Origin: Mycolicibacter heraklionensis
Lineage (GTDB): Bacteria; Actinomycetota; Actinomycetes; Mycobacteriales; Mycobacteriaceae
Direction of reading: 5' to 3'
NCBI RefSeq assembly: GCF_001021505.1
Contig: NZ_LDPO01000001.1
Span: 496,001 to 560,000 of the forward strand
DNA: 64,000 bases
Position numbers and translations under genes: made by a program. Positions 41,488 to 49,957 of this stretch are shown piece by piece. Position 1 is the first letter of the stretch. Every line of letters begins with the position of its first letter. Below the pieces are notes generated by a model. The model was given only the letters and a program-made list of their open reading frames with translations. It was not told the DNA's origin and did no database searches.

Positions 41488-43268
41488 CGCCGCGCCCAGT
41501 CGACGAGGTGTTCGGCGCCGTCGTCGAGCTCGTCGTCGGCCGCCAGCAGGTAGCGGTATCGCGGCACCTCGGCCAGCAGCTCGGCGTGAGTGCCGACCGC
41601 GGTGATGGTCCCGTCCTCGACCAACGCCACCCGATCGGCCAGTGCCACGGTGGACGCCCGGTTGGCCACCACCAGCGCGGTGATCGGGCGCGGTCCGGTT
41701 CGCAGCACCCGGCGCAGCGCGTCGGTCACGGCGGCCTCGGTGTGCACATCCAGGGCAGACAGCGTGTCGTCGAGCACCAGGATCGTCGGCGCCGCCACCA
41801 GGGCCCTCGCCAGCGACAGCCGTTGGCGCTGCCCACCCGACAGGCTCATGCCCTGCTCCCCGATCCGGGTGTCCAGACCGGACGGCAGGTCATAGACAAA
41901 ATCTGCCGACGCCACGGCCAGGGCCCGGGCCAGTTCCGCGTCGTCGGCATCGGGCCGCCCCAGCCGCAGGTTCTCGGCCACCGACATCGAGAACAGGGTG
42001 GGGTCGTCGAAGGCCGTGACCACCGCCGAGCGCAACGCCGCCAGCGTCAGCGTCCGGATGTCCCGGCCGCCGATGAGGATCTGTCCCTCATCTACGTCAT
42101 AGAGCCGGGACAGCAGCATCGCCAGCACCGACTTCCCGGAGCCGGTGGCGCCCACCAGGGCGACGGTCTCGCCGGGTTCGACGGTGAGATCGACCCCGCG
42201 CAGCACCCACGGGCCGGCGGTGTCTTTTTCAGCGGCAAACCGGAATCCGACGCCGCGCAACTCCAGCCGGCCCGACGGTGGCACCGGGTCGTCGCCGTCG
42301 GTGATCTCCGGGGGCGCCCGGAATATCTCGGTGATCCGATCGGCGGCGGTCATCGCCTCGTGGGTGGCCGACAGCAGGAAGCCCAGCGCCGACAGCGGCC
42401 AGATCAGCGACAACATCAGCGTGATGAACGCGACCAGCGTGCCCATGGTGACCAGGTGGTGCCCGGCGGCGTACGCGCCGACCGCGACCACCGAGATCAG
42501 TGTGAAGTTGGGGATCACCTCCAGCAGCGTCCAGAACTTCGACGACACCACCACCTTGTCGACGCCCAGGTCGCGCAGCCGTGCGGCTTGGGCATCGAAG
42601 CGCGCGAACACGTAGTCCTCACGTCCGAACGCCTTGATGGTGCGCAGGCCCACCGCGGACTCCTCGACGACGGTGGCCACCTGGCCGGCCTGGTCCTGCG
42701 CTTGGCGGGTCAGCCGGGTGTACTGGCGGCGGAAGTGCTGGATGGCCAGCATCACCGGCACGAGCGACGCGGATACCACCACGCCCAGCGGCCAGTACAG
42801 CACCAGCAGAATCGTCGTCACCACGATGATCTGCACCGTATTGAGGACCAGGAACACCACCACGAACGACAGGAAGCGGCGCACGGCGGAAAGGTCGTTC
42901 ATGATCCGCGACAGCAGCTGGCCGGACTGCCAACGGCCATGAAAGCTCAGCGGCAGAATCTGCAGCCGGCCATACAGGTCCTTGCGGATGTCGGCTTCCA
43001 CGCCCATGGTGCCGTGCGCGATCAGCCAGCGCCGCACGAACCACAGCAGCGCCTCGATGACCCCCAGCGCGGTTGCCGCCGTGCCCAGCATCCACAGGCC
43101 GGGCTGGTCATGGTGCAGCACCGGGCCGTCGATGACGGCCTTGGTCATCAGCGGGATGATCACAGCGGCGGCCAGGCAGAGCACGGCCACCGTCACCATG
43201 GTGATCCACCGCACCCGGTAGGGCCGCAGGTAGGGCAGCAGGCTGCGCAGCGCCGAAGCCGAGGTCAC
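41484..43268 (-). CDS. ABC exporter half, degenerate-site subunit (Rv1273c-like)
   Basis: A 594-residue half-transporter with six spans and one ATPase domain. Walker A VGATGSGKSV, canonical signature SLSGGQRQR, but Walker B is ILVLDDTLSALD with Asp in place of the catalytic Glu. Together with the partner's altered signature this gives one working and one degenerate ATP site, the arrangement known from heterodimeric exporters such as TM287/288. First gene of the pair, 69 bp from divergent prrA. Confidence 0.9.
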   Translation of the reverse strand: MTSASALRSLLPYLRPYRVRWITMVTVAVLCLAAAVIIPLMTKAVIDGPVLHHDQPGLWMLGTAATALGVIEALLWFVRRWLIAHGTMGVEADIRKDLYGRLQILPLSFHGRWQSGQLLSRIMNDLSAVRRFLSFVVVFLVLNTVQIIVVTTILLVLYWPLGVVVSASLVPVMLAIQHFRRQYTRLTRQAQDQAGQVATVVEESAVGLRTIKAFGREDYVFARFDAQAARLRDLGVDKVVVSSKFWTLLEVIPNFTLISVVAVGAYAAGHHLVTMGTLVAFITLMLSLIWPLSALGFLLSATHEAMTAADRITEIFRAPPEITDGDDPVPPSGRLELRGVGFRFAAEKDTAGPWVLRGVDLTVEPGETVALVGATGSGKSVLAMLLSRLYDVDEGQILIGGRDIRTLTLAALRSAVVTAFDDPTLFSMSVAENLRLGRPDADDAELARALAVASADFVYDLPSGLDTRIGEQGMSLSGGQRQRLSLARALVAAPTILVLDDTLSALDVHTEAAVTDALRRVLRTGPRPITALVVANRASTVALADRVALVEDGTITAVGTHAELLAEVPRYRYLLAADDELDDGAEHLVDWARR

Positions 43269-43337
43269 GGACTCGACCCTAGATCGATGGCGGCGACCCG
43301 CGGCACGTCCCGCGCTTAACGGCCACGTTCAGGCAAA

Positions 43338-44048
43338 ATGGCGGTCATGGACAACGCCGCTGCCTCACCCCGAGTCTTGGTCGTCGACGACGACTCCGAT
43401 GTGCTCGCCTCGCTGGAACGCGGACTGCGACTGTCCGGTTTCGAGGTGGCGACGGCGGCCGACGGCGCCGAGGCGTTGCGCAGCGCCAAGGAGGCTCGTC
43501 CCGACGCCATCGTGCTCGACATCAACATGCCGGTTCTCGACGGCGTCAGTGTGGTGACGGCGTTGCGGGCAATGGGCGACGACGTGCCGGTCTGCGTGTT
43601 GTCCGCCCGCAGTTCGGTCGACGACCGGGTCGCCGGGCTGGAGGCCGGAGCCGACGACTACCTGGTCAAGCCGTTCGTGCTCGCCGAGCTGGTGGCCCGG
43701 GTGCGGGCGATGCTGCGGCGGCGCGGGTCGGCGGCCAGTTCCTCCTCGGAGACCATCACGGTGGGCCCGCTGGAGGTCGACATCCCGGGCCGCCGCGCCC
43801 GGGTCAAGGGTGTCGACGTGGACCTGACCAAGCGGGAGTTCGACCTGTTGGCCGTGCTCGCCGAACACAAGACCGCGGTGTTGTCGCGGGCGCAGCTGCT
43901 CGAGCTGGTCTGGGGCTACGACTTCGCCGCCGACACCAACGTCGTCGACGTGTTCATCGGCTATCTGCGACGCAAGCTGGAGGCCGGTGGCGCTCCGCGG
44001 CTGCTGCACACCGTGCGCGGGGTCGGCTTCGTCCTGCGAACGCAGTGA
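43338..44048 (+). CDS. prrA: Response regulator PrrA
   Basis: A 236-residue OmpR-type response regulator. Receiver: acidic pair VVDDDSD, phosphorylated Asp 61 in VLDINMP, SARSS and the LVKPF lysine. DNA-binding winged helix from about residue 140: [42 protein letters not shown]. It is nearly identical along its length to M. tuberculosis PrrA as I recall it. There PrrA is needed for viability and adjusts respiration, nitrogen and dormancy genes. Overlaps prrB by 4 bp. Confidence 0.97.
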   Translation: MAVMDNAAASPRVLVVDDDSDVLASLERGLRLSGFEVATAADGAEALRSAKEARPDAIVLDINMPVLDGVSVVTALRAMGDDVPVCVLSARSSVDDRVAGLEAGADDYLVKPFVLAELVARVRAMLRRRGSAASSSSETITVGPLEVDIPGRRARVKGVDVDLTKREFDLLAVLAEHKTAVLSRAQLLELVWGYDFAADTNVVDVFIGYLRRKLEAGGAPRLLHTVRGVGFVLRTQ

Positions 44049-45400
44049 GGACCACCATGAACGCCATGAAGCTGCTGCGGCGCATCTTCGCCAGGACACC
44101 GTCACTGCGGACCCGGGTGATGCTGGCGACGGCGATCGGCACCGCGATCGTGACGGTCATCATCGGCGCCATCGTGTGGGTCGGTATCACCAATGACCGT
44201 AAGTATTGGCTGGACCGGCGGCTCGACGAGGCGGCCGGCCTGACCGTCCCGCTGATCGGCTTGGGTGAACTGCCCCGATCGGCCGGTGCCAGCGACGCGG
44301 TCATCACGCTGCGGCGGGCCAATGAAGTGACGTCGAACTCCGCGGTGGTGTTGCCGGAACTGGAGCCGGGCTACGCCGACACCGAGATCGACGGCGTGCG
44401 CTACCGGGTGCGCACCGTCGACATCCCCGGCCCGGGGCCGCGGTCGCTGGCCGTCGGCGCCACCTACGACGCCACCCTCGCCGACACCAACAACCTGCAC
44501 CGCCGGGTGATCCTGCTCTGTACGGCCGCGATCGGCGCGGCCGCGCTGTTGGGCTGGCTGCTGACGGCGTTCGCGGTGCGCCCCCTGCGGCGGCTGGCGC
44601 AGCAGGCCCGATCGATCGACGCCGGCGACGAACGACCCGACATCGAGGTGCGCGGCGCCACCGAGGCGGTCGAGATCGCCGAGGCGATGCGCGGCATGCT
44701 GCAGCGGATCTGGACCGAGCAGGACCGGACCAAGGAGGCGCTGGCCTCCGCACGCGACTTCGCCGCGGTCTCCTCCCATGAGCTGCGCACCCCGCTGACC
44801 GCGATGCGCACCAACCTCGAGGTGCTGACCACCTTGGATCTGCCCGACGACCAGCGCAAGGAAGTTCTCAACGACGTGGTGCGGACCCAGACGCGGATCG
44901 AGGCGACGCTGTCGGCCCTGGAGCGCCTCGCGCAGGGCGAATTGTCCACCTCCGACGATCACGTGCCGGTGGACATCACCGATCTGCTCGACCGGGCGGC
45001 CCACGACGCGATGCGGGTCTTCCCCGACCTGAATGTCTCGTTGGTGCCGTCGCCGACCTGCATCATCGTCGGGTTGCCGGCGGGCCTGCGGCTGGCCGTG
45101 GACAACGCGATCGCCAACGCGGTCAAGCACGGCGGTGCGACCCAGGTGCAGTTGTCGGCGGTCACCTCACGCGAAGGCGTCGAGATCGCCATCGACGACA
45201 ACGGCGGCGGGGTCCCCGAGGAAGAGCGCCGCGTCGTCTTCGAGCGGTTCTCCCGGGGATCGACGGCGTCACACTCGGGGTCCGGTCTCGGGTTGGCGCT
45301 GGTGGCTCAGCAGGCCGAATTACACGGCGGCACAGCGTCTTTGGAAGACAGTCCGCTCGGCGGGGTGCGCCTGCTGCTGCGGCTGCCGCCGCCGCGCTAA
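44045..45400 (+). CDS. prrB: Sensor histidine kinase PrrB
   Basis: A 451-residue membrane sensor kinase, partner of PrrA. Two spans ([21 protein letters not shown] and [19 protein letters not shown]) enclose an extracellular domain of about 105 residues. A HAMP segment follows, then the H-box SSHELRTPL with His 245, N-box [12 protein letters not shown], and G boxes [12 protein letters not shown] and [10 protein letters not shown]. Its stop overlaps the convergent TetR gene by 4 bp. What it senses in vivo is not settled. Confidence 0.96.
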   Translation: MRTTMNAMKLLRRIFARTPSLRTRVMLATAIGTAIVTVIIGAIVWVGITNDRKYWLDRRLDEAAGLTVPLIGLGELPRSAGASDAVITLRRANEVTSNSAVVLPELEPGYADTEIDGVRYRVRTVDIPGPGPRSLAVGATYDATLADTNNLHRRVILLCTAAIGAAALLGWLLTAFAVRPLRRLAQQARSIDAGDERPDIEVRGATEAVEIAEAMRGMLQRIWTEQDRTKEALASARDFAAVSSHELRTPLTAMRTNLEVLTTLDLPDDQRKEVLNDVVRTQTRIEATLSALERLAQGELSTSDDHVPVDITDLLDRAAHDAMRVFPDLNVSLVPSPTCIIVGLPAGLRLAVDNAIANAVKHGGATQVQLSAVTSREGVEIAIDDNGGGVPEEERRVVFERFSRGSTASHSGSGLGLALVAQQAELHGGTASLEDSPLGGVRLLLRLPPPR

Positions 45401-46116
45401 TTCGTCCTCAGCAGCTTCTCGCCGGGATCGAAGACAACCCCCCGTGCGGCTGCGGTCGCGGACAGCGCGCCCCAGAGGAAAGTGCTGAGCTGTTCCACCA
45501 GCACGGCTTTGCTGATTGTCGGGGTGTTCAGCCAACGCAGCACGCCCAGCGCCACCGCCCCGAGAGCGGCGTCGACAACGTATTCCAGGTTCGTACTGTC
45601 GCCGCTGCGGGCGCCGATGATCTGCGCCCAGACGCCAACCGTCGCGTCCGACAGCGGTCGGCCTCCGTCGATCAGATCGGTCGCAGAACGCCCGTCGCGG
45701 AAATGGGAGCCGACCAGAAATCGAAAGAGGTTGGGCCGCTCATCCACCAAGTCGACATAGGCGGTCAATGCCGAGCGGACCATCTGCTGCGCGGTGCCGG
45801 CAAAGTCGAAGCGCGGCACCACGTGCTCGATAACCAGTTCCTGCACCCGTGCAGCCGCTGCCCGGAAAAGGGTGTCCTTGTCCCCAAAGAATCGATACAG
45901 CTTCGGGCGGGGCACTTCGGCGGTCTTGACGACATCGTCGATAGACAGGTCCGGACCGTACTTTTCGATTGCGCGAAGGGTGGCTTCGATCAAGTCAGCC
46001 TGCACCGCGGCCCGGTGCTCACGCCAACGATCGCTCCGAGCGTCTCCCGTCAATGCGGGCAGCCGCCCGCGGCCAGAAGCCGCATCCGTCGACATGACTG
46101 CCATGGTAATCCGCAT
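45397..46116 (-). CDS. TetR-family regulator of hydrolase/SDR operon
   Basis: A TetR repressor of up to 239 residues. DNA-binding region SIDDVVKTAEVPRPKLYRFFGDKDTLF; the rest is a helical ligand domain with ERPNLFRFLVGSHFR. Starts at residues 1, 5 and 8 are all possible. It is the last gene of a leftward set of two PF10118 hydrolases and a dehydrogenase, following the latter by 23 bp. It is the best candidate to bind the 27-bp palindrome ahead of that set, which would make the operon self-regulated. Confidence 0.88.
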   Translation of the reverse strand: MRITMAVMSTDAASGRGRLPALTGDARSDRWREHRAAVQADLIEATLRAIEKYGPDLSIDDVVKTAEVPRPKLYRFFGDKDTLFRAAAARVQELVIEHVVPRFDFAGTAQQMVRSALTAYVDLVDERPNLFRFLVGSHFRDGRSATDLIDGGRPLSDATVGVWAQIIGARSGDSTNLEYVVDAALGAVALGVLRWLNTPTISKAVLVEQLSTFLWGALSATAAARGVVFDPGEKLLRTN

Positions 46117-46139
46117 GAACCCGCTACCTCGCTCATGCC

Positions 46140-47045
46140 TTACCGCAATTGTGGTATTCGCTTTCCCAGTCGATCCAAGAACCGCGCGCCGAGTTTCTCC
46201 AGCGTCTCCACCGAGAACGGCTGAGCCATGCGTCGATTGACACCGGGTGCGATACGCAGCATGAAGTAGCCCAGCCAGGCCTCGGTGCGCACCGGCACGA
46301 TCGCGAGATCGAACCGCGCGGCCCGCACCACGGCCCGGGCAACGAGATCAGGACTCATCGGAGCGAACGGAAGGCTTTCGGCGAGTTCTTGCAACTTCCG
46401 TTGGGCCGCGATACCGCGCTCCTTCAGTTCTTCGTCGACGCCGACGGTCACCGAGTTTTCGCCGATGCTGGTGTTGATCACGCCCGGACAGATGGCGCTG
46501 ACCCCGACACCTTTTGGCCCGAGCTCTAGCCGCAGGCATTCGGTCAGCATCTTGACCCCCGCCTTGGACACCGAGTACGGGGCCATCACCGAAGTCGGGG
46601 TGAATGCCGCCGCCGAGGCGATGTTGACGATGTGGCCGCTGCCCCGCTCGACCATCTGCGCACCGAAAACCCGGCAGCCGTGAACCACTCCCATCAGGTT
46701 GACTTTCAGCTGGCGGTCCCAGTCTTCCGGGCTGAGCTCCAGAAACGGGCCGGCCACCAGCATGCCGGCATTGTTGACCAGCAGATCGGCGCACCCGTGT
46801 TCGGCGAGCACGTCAAGGGCGAACACCTCCCATGCGTCAGCGTCGGTGACGTCGAGTTGTGCTGCCGAGGCACTGTGCCGGTTGCCGCGGATGGTCGCCG
46901 CGGTGGCCGACGCCGCCTCCACGTCGATGTCGGACACCACCACATGGGCGCCCAGCTTGCCGAGTTTGATCGCCGTGGCGCGTCCGATACCGCTGCCGGC
47001 GCCGGTGACCACCGCCAGCCGCGGCCGGAATCCGTTGATCTTCAC
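46140..47045 (-). CDS. Short-chain dehydrogenase/reductase
   Basis: A 301-residue classical SDR. Cofactor loop VVTGAGSGIGRATAIKLGKL, NNAG in LLVNNAGMLVAG, catalytic Ser in NIASAAAFTPTS, YxxxK in APYSVSKAGVKM and the PG motif ICPGVINTS. Asp after the second strand (VVVSDIDVE) suggests NAD(H) rather than NADP(H). A C-terminal extension with RTEAWLGYFMLRIAPGVNRR may contact membrane. GTG 47045 overlaps the upstream hydrolase stop (GTGA), so it is made together with it. Substrate unknown, perhaps a lipid alcohol. Confidence 0.9.
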   Translation of the reverse strand: MKINGFRPRLAVVTGAGSGIGRATAIKLGKLGAHVVVSDIDVEAASATAATIRGNRHSASAAQLDVTDADAWEVFALDVLAEHGCADLLVNNAGMLVAGPFLELSPEDWDRQLKVNLMGVVHGCRVFGAQMVERGSGHIVNIASAAAFTPTSVMAPYSVSKAGVKMLTECLRLELGPKGVGVSAICPGVINTSIGENSVTVGVDEELKERGIAAQRKLQELAESLPFAPMSPDLVARAVVRAARFDLAIVPVRTEAWLGYFMLRIAPGVNRRMAQPFSVETLEKLGARFLDRLGKRIPQLR

Positions 47046-47938
47046 TTGAGGTGATCCACCAGGGCGCCCTGGGCGCCGAACAGATCGTCTCGCCACTGCG
47101 CAACCAGCTGATCGGTGTCGACGTCGTCGGGATGGAAGCCGGGTCTCATGTAGACGCGCAGGTCTGCCATCAGCCCCTTGACCAGCGGGCCGCGGAACAC
47201 GCCGTAGGTCTGGCGCAGCACTTTGATCGGACGCCAGCCACGCCGATCGGTCAGGATGGACATCATCACCAGCGCCGTGGTGATGGGAATGGTCACCTCG
47301 TACATCACGGCCATCACCCCGATCCGGATCCACTCCGGGCCGCCGACCGTCCGATACACGTCGAACGCCACCGACTTGTGTTCCAGTTCCTCGGTCGCAT
47401 GCCAGTTGAGCAGGTTCCACACTTCGGGATCACCGGGGATGGCCTGAATCTCCTTGCGCGACAGCACCCGGTCGGCCAGCGTCGCCGTGTAGTGCTCCGC
47501 GGCGGCGGTCATCGCCAGATGGACCAGCCCCGGTGTCCGGTTCTCGAATCGCAGGATCATTCGCTGACGCCTGCTGTCATGCGGGAACGTGAAGAGTCGC
47601 ACCAACGGATATCCCATCGCGATGAGCTTCTCGTTGAGCGCCCGATGCTGCTGGCCGTGGACCGACTCCTGGCCGATGAACGCCGCCACCCGCTTCTTCA
47701 ACGTGGGATCGGTGACCCGATCGGCAAACCTGCGAACCGACCGGATGAAGGACTCCTCCCCGGGCGGAAACACCGCCGACAGCATTGCCACCAGGTGGCT
47801 GAACACGATGTCACCCTCGACGAAGTGGTGATTCATCGGTTGCGGTTCCCCGAAATGGAACTTGATCCGCCGTACCTTGGGGTACGGGGGCGCAGGCGCT
47901 GCAGCTTGGGTGACTGTCGTTAGCCGGTTGGCAACCAT
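47042..47938 (-). CDS. PF10118 predicted metal-dependent hydrolase, copy 2
   Basis: A 298-residue protein of the PF10118 family. Its putative metal ligands are in FIGQESVHGQQHRALNEKL, AMTAAAEHYTATLADR and LNWHATEELEHKSVAFDVYR, the ExxH and HxxEExEH patterns of a ferritin-like di-metal fold. A hydrophobic stretch (IGVMAVMYEVTIPITTALVMM) may dip into the membrane. The first copy lies 31 bp upstream and has equal length. Family function is unproven; the di-metal pattern would suit oxygenation or desaturation of lipids. Confidence 0.87.
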   Translation of the reverse strand: MVANRLTTVTQAAAPAPPYPKVRRIKFHFGEPQPMNHHFVEGDIVFSHLVAMLSAVFPPGEESFIRSVRRFADRVTDPTLKKRVAAFIGQESVHGQQHRALNEKLIAMGYPLVRLFTFPHDSRRQRMILRFENRTPGLVHLAMTAAAEHYTATLADRVLSRKEIQAIPGDPEVWNLLNWHATEELEHKSVAFDVYRTVGGPEWIRIGVMAVMYEVTIPITTALVMMSILTDRRGWRPIKVLRQTYGVFRGPLVKGLMADLRVYMRPGFHPDDVDTDQLVAQWRDDLFGAQGALVDHLK

Positions 47939-47969
47939 GTATCCCTCTCCTTGGGCCGCGCTGGACGGG

Positions 47970-48866
47970 TTATTTCAGGTGATCCACCAAAACGCCATCG
48001 GCGCCGAAAAGCTCGCGCCGCCACTGGTCGAGGATCCGGCCGGTATCGATGTCATCCGGGTGGAATCCCGGCCGCAGGTACTTCGCCAGTTCACGTGCGG
48101 CACCCTTGAATATCGGCCCGCGGAACAGTGCATGGGCTTCGCGGACCAGCCGCAGCGGCTGTCGTCGGGCGTTCGGGTCGCGGGCCAGCGATACCGCCAA
48201 GGCCGTCACGACGATCGGGAGCGCGACGACGCCCAGTACCGCCATCACCTCGATACGGACACGCTCCGAACCGCCCATCGCGCGATAGACGTCGAACGCC
48301 ACCGATTTGTGTTCAAGTTCTTCCAGCGCATGCCAGTTCAGCAGGTTCCATACTTCCGCGTCGCCCGGAATCTCCTGCAGTTCGTCGCTGGAGAGGATGC
48401 GTTGTGCAAGAACGGCGGTGTAATGCTCCGCGGCCGCGGTCAGCGCCAGATGCCCATAACGGCCCAGCCGGCGTTCGAGCCAGAGCAGTCTTTTCTCCAT
48501 CGGCTCCGAATCCCACCACGCGATGGGATATCCCATGGCGACAAGTTTGTCGTTCAGCCGACGATGCTCCTGCCCATGCGTGGATTCCTGGCCGATGAAT
48601 CCGGCCACCCGCTTCTTCAACACCGGATCCGAGATCTGATCGGTGAAATGCCGCACCGATCGGATGAAACCTTCCTCCCCCGGCGGGAAACCACCCGAGA
48701 GCCCAGCCACGAAGTGACTGAACACGATGTCGTCGTCGACGAAGTATTTGCCGGACGCAGCACCTTCCCCGAAGTTGAAGCGGAGCCGCCGAGTCTTGGG
48801 GTAGCTGGGCTTGGCGCCTGCCGGGGCGGCCGCGACCGCGGCTTTGCCCGAATGCCCGTTCGCCAT
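47970..48866 (-). CDS. PF10118 predicted metal-dependent hydrolase, copy 1
   Basis: First gene of the operon and tandem paralogue of the next gene (both 298 residues, ending in VDHLK). The same ligand patterns appear: FIGQESTHGQEHRRLNDKL, TAAAEHYTAVLAQRI and LNWHALEELEHKSVAFDVYR. The N-terminus starts MANGHSGKAAVAAAPAGAKP and is not a signal peptide. Its start lies 25 bp from the large palindrome, so the operator likely covers or borders the promoter. Confidence 0.87.
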   Translation of the reverse strand: MANGHSGKAAVAAAPAGAKPSYPKTRRLRFNFGEGAASGKYFVDDDIVFSHFVAGLSGGFPPGEEGFIRSVRHFTDQISDPVLKKRVAGFIGQESTHGQEHRRLNDKLVAMGYPIAWWDSEPMEKRLLWLERRLGRYGHLALTAAAEHYTAVLAQRILSSDELQEIPGDAEVWNLLNWHALEELEHKSVAFDVYRAMGGSERVRIEVMAVLGVVALPIVVTALAVSLARDPNARRQPLRLVREAHALFRGPIFKGAARELAKYLRPGFHPDDIDTGRILDQWRRELFGADGVLVDHLK

Positions 48867-48891
48867 GATGACCGCCTTAGTCAGACGTTCA

Positions 48892-48918
48892 GTACCTAGT
48901 ACTGTAAGTACTAGGTAC
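48892..48918. promoter_or_regulatory. Perfect 27-bp palindromic operator
   Basis: GTACCTAGTACT and AGTACTAGGTAC are perfect 12-bp inverted arms around the spacer GTA. It lies immediately upstream of the hydrolase/SDR/TetR operon. Length and symmetry fit a TetR dimer or dimer pair. The following 155 bp to the arf operon hold no gene or other motif that I can support. Confidence 0.8.
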
Positions 48919-49073
48919 GGTACGCCCGCGGAACCGGCCGCACAAGACCTAAGGGAATTCGGCCCGGCGGCCCCGGGTTAGCGCAGCGGCGACTCAACCC
49001 TGCTGGTCACAGCACGGGGACATGGTGGGCACACCGGTGAGGTTTCAACTGTCAGCAGACCTCACCGGCGGCG

Positions 49074-49793
49074 TTACTTCTTCTTCTTGCGCCAACTGTC
49101 CCAACGGGCGAAGCCGGCCGCTGCGGCCGTCTCCTCGTCCTTGAACCACACTTCGGCGACCGTCGCGTCGTAGGCCGGGCTCGCCGGACCGTGGTAGAGC
49201 ATCGAGTCCTCGTTGCCCTTGACCGTCCAGCCGATCGGACCGCTGCCGCCGGGGCCGGCCTTGGTCGACCCGGGACCGTAGGGCCCGGGCGGCACCTCCT
49301 CGACCCCGCCGACCAGCTTGGCCGCACCGCCGCCTTTCGCCCTGCCCTTGTCCCAGCGGGTGAATCCGGCTGCCTCGGCGGCCCTCTCCTCCGCGAACCA
49401 CACCTCGGCGATCGTCTGGTCATACCAGGGGCTGTCCGTGGTGTGGTAGAGCATCGAGTCCTCGTTGCCCTTGATCGTCCAGCCGGTCGGGCCGACCCCG
49501 CCGGCACCCGCGCGTGCCGAGCCCACGCCGTAGGGCGCTCCGCCGACCGCCATCGTGGTGGTCTCGGCTTCCGAGGGAAGCGTGCCGCCGGTGAGCTTGG
49601 CCGTCGAGCCCGCGCCGGTGCCCGCACCGGCGGACGGGATGGGGGCTGTGGGTGCGCCGGCCGCGGCGCCGGCGGCACCCAGGGTCGCCGACACCGGTAC
49701 CTCGCGTTTGACCCGCCGGATGGTGAAAGCGAAGGTCAACAACAGACCCAGCAGAAATGACAGTCCCATCAACCAGCAATTGACGCCGTGCAT
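49074..49793 (-). CDS. arfC: Channel accessory protein ArfC, two-repeat form
   Basis: A 239-residue membrane-anchored protein, third gene of the arf operon. One span near the start (LMGLSFLLGLLLTFAFTI), an Ala/Gly/Thr-rich stretch, then two copies of a 45-residue domain: GPTGWTIKGNEDSMLYHTTD to AGFTRWDKG, and GPIGWTVKGNEDSMLYHGPA to AGFARWDSW. M. tuberculosis ArfC (175 residues) has one copy as I recall. The arf operon helps acid adaptation by ammonia release. The ATG shares one base with the ArfB stop. Confidence 0.88.
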   Translation of the reverse strand: MHGVNCWLMGLSFLLGLLLTFAFTIRRVKREVPVSATLGAAGAAAGAPTAPIPSAGAGTGAGSTAKLTGGTLPSEAETTTMAVGGAPYGVGSARAGAGGVGPTGWTIKGNEDSMLYHTTDSPWYDQTIAEVWFAEERAAEAAGFTRWDKGRAKGGGAAKLVGGVEEVPPGPYGPGSTKAGPGGSGPIGWTVKGNEDSMLYHGPASPAYDATVAEVWFKDEETAAAAGFARWDSWRKKKK

Positions 49794-49945
49794 CAGTGGG
49801 CTCCTATCTCACGCGAGCCGGGAAGCGCCGCGAGGGCTTCTTCCTTGCTGGTGCGGCGAATCGAGACGATGGTGAGCAACCAGGCGACCGCCGAGCCCAC
49901 CGCGAATGCCAGCAGATACCACAGCCAGTGAATGACGAAATCCAT
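49793..49945 (-). CDS. arfB: Channel accessory protein ArfB
   Basis: A 50-residue single-span protein: MDFVIHWLWYLLAFAVGSAV, then WLLTIVSIRRTSKEEALAAL and a short polar end. M. tuberculosis ArfB has the same length and opening. It lies between arfA (12-bp gap) and arfC (1-bp overlap). Its small size and lack of database-type motifs make it easy to miss, but length, position and sequence agree. Confidence 0.9.
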   Translation of the reverse strand: MDFVIHWLWYLLAFAVGSAVAWLLTIVSIRRTSKEEALAALPGSREIGAH

Positions 49946-49957
49946 TGCAGATTCTCC

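Noticed and set aside
41508..43319. 603-codon + strand frame opposite the second ABC half
   Set aside because: Mirrors a gene with intact Walker and signature motifs; no recognisable protein family.
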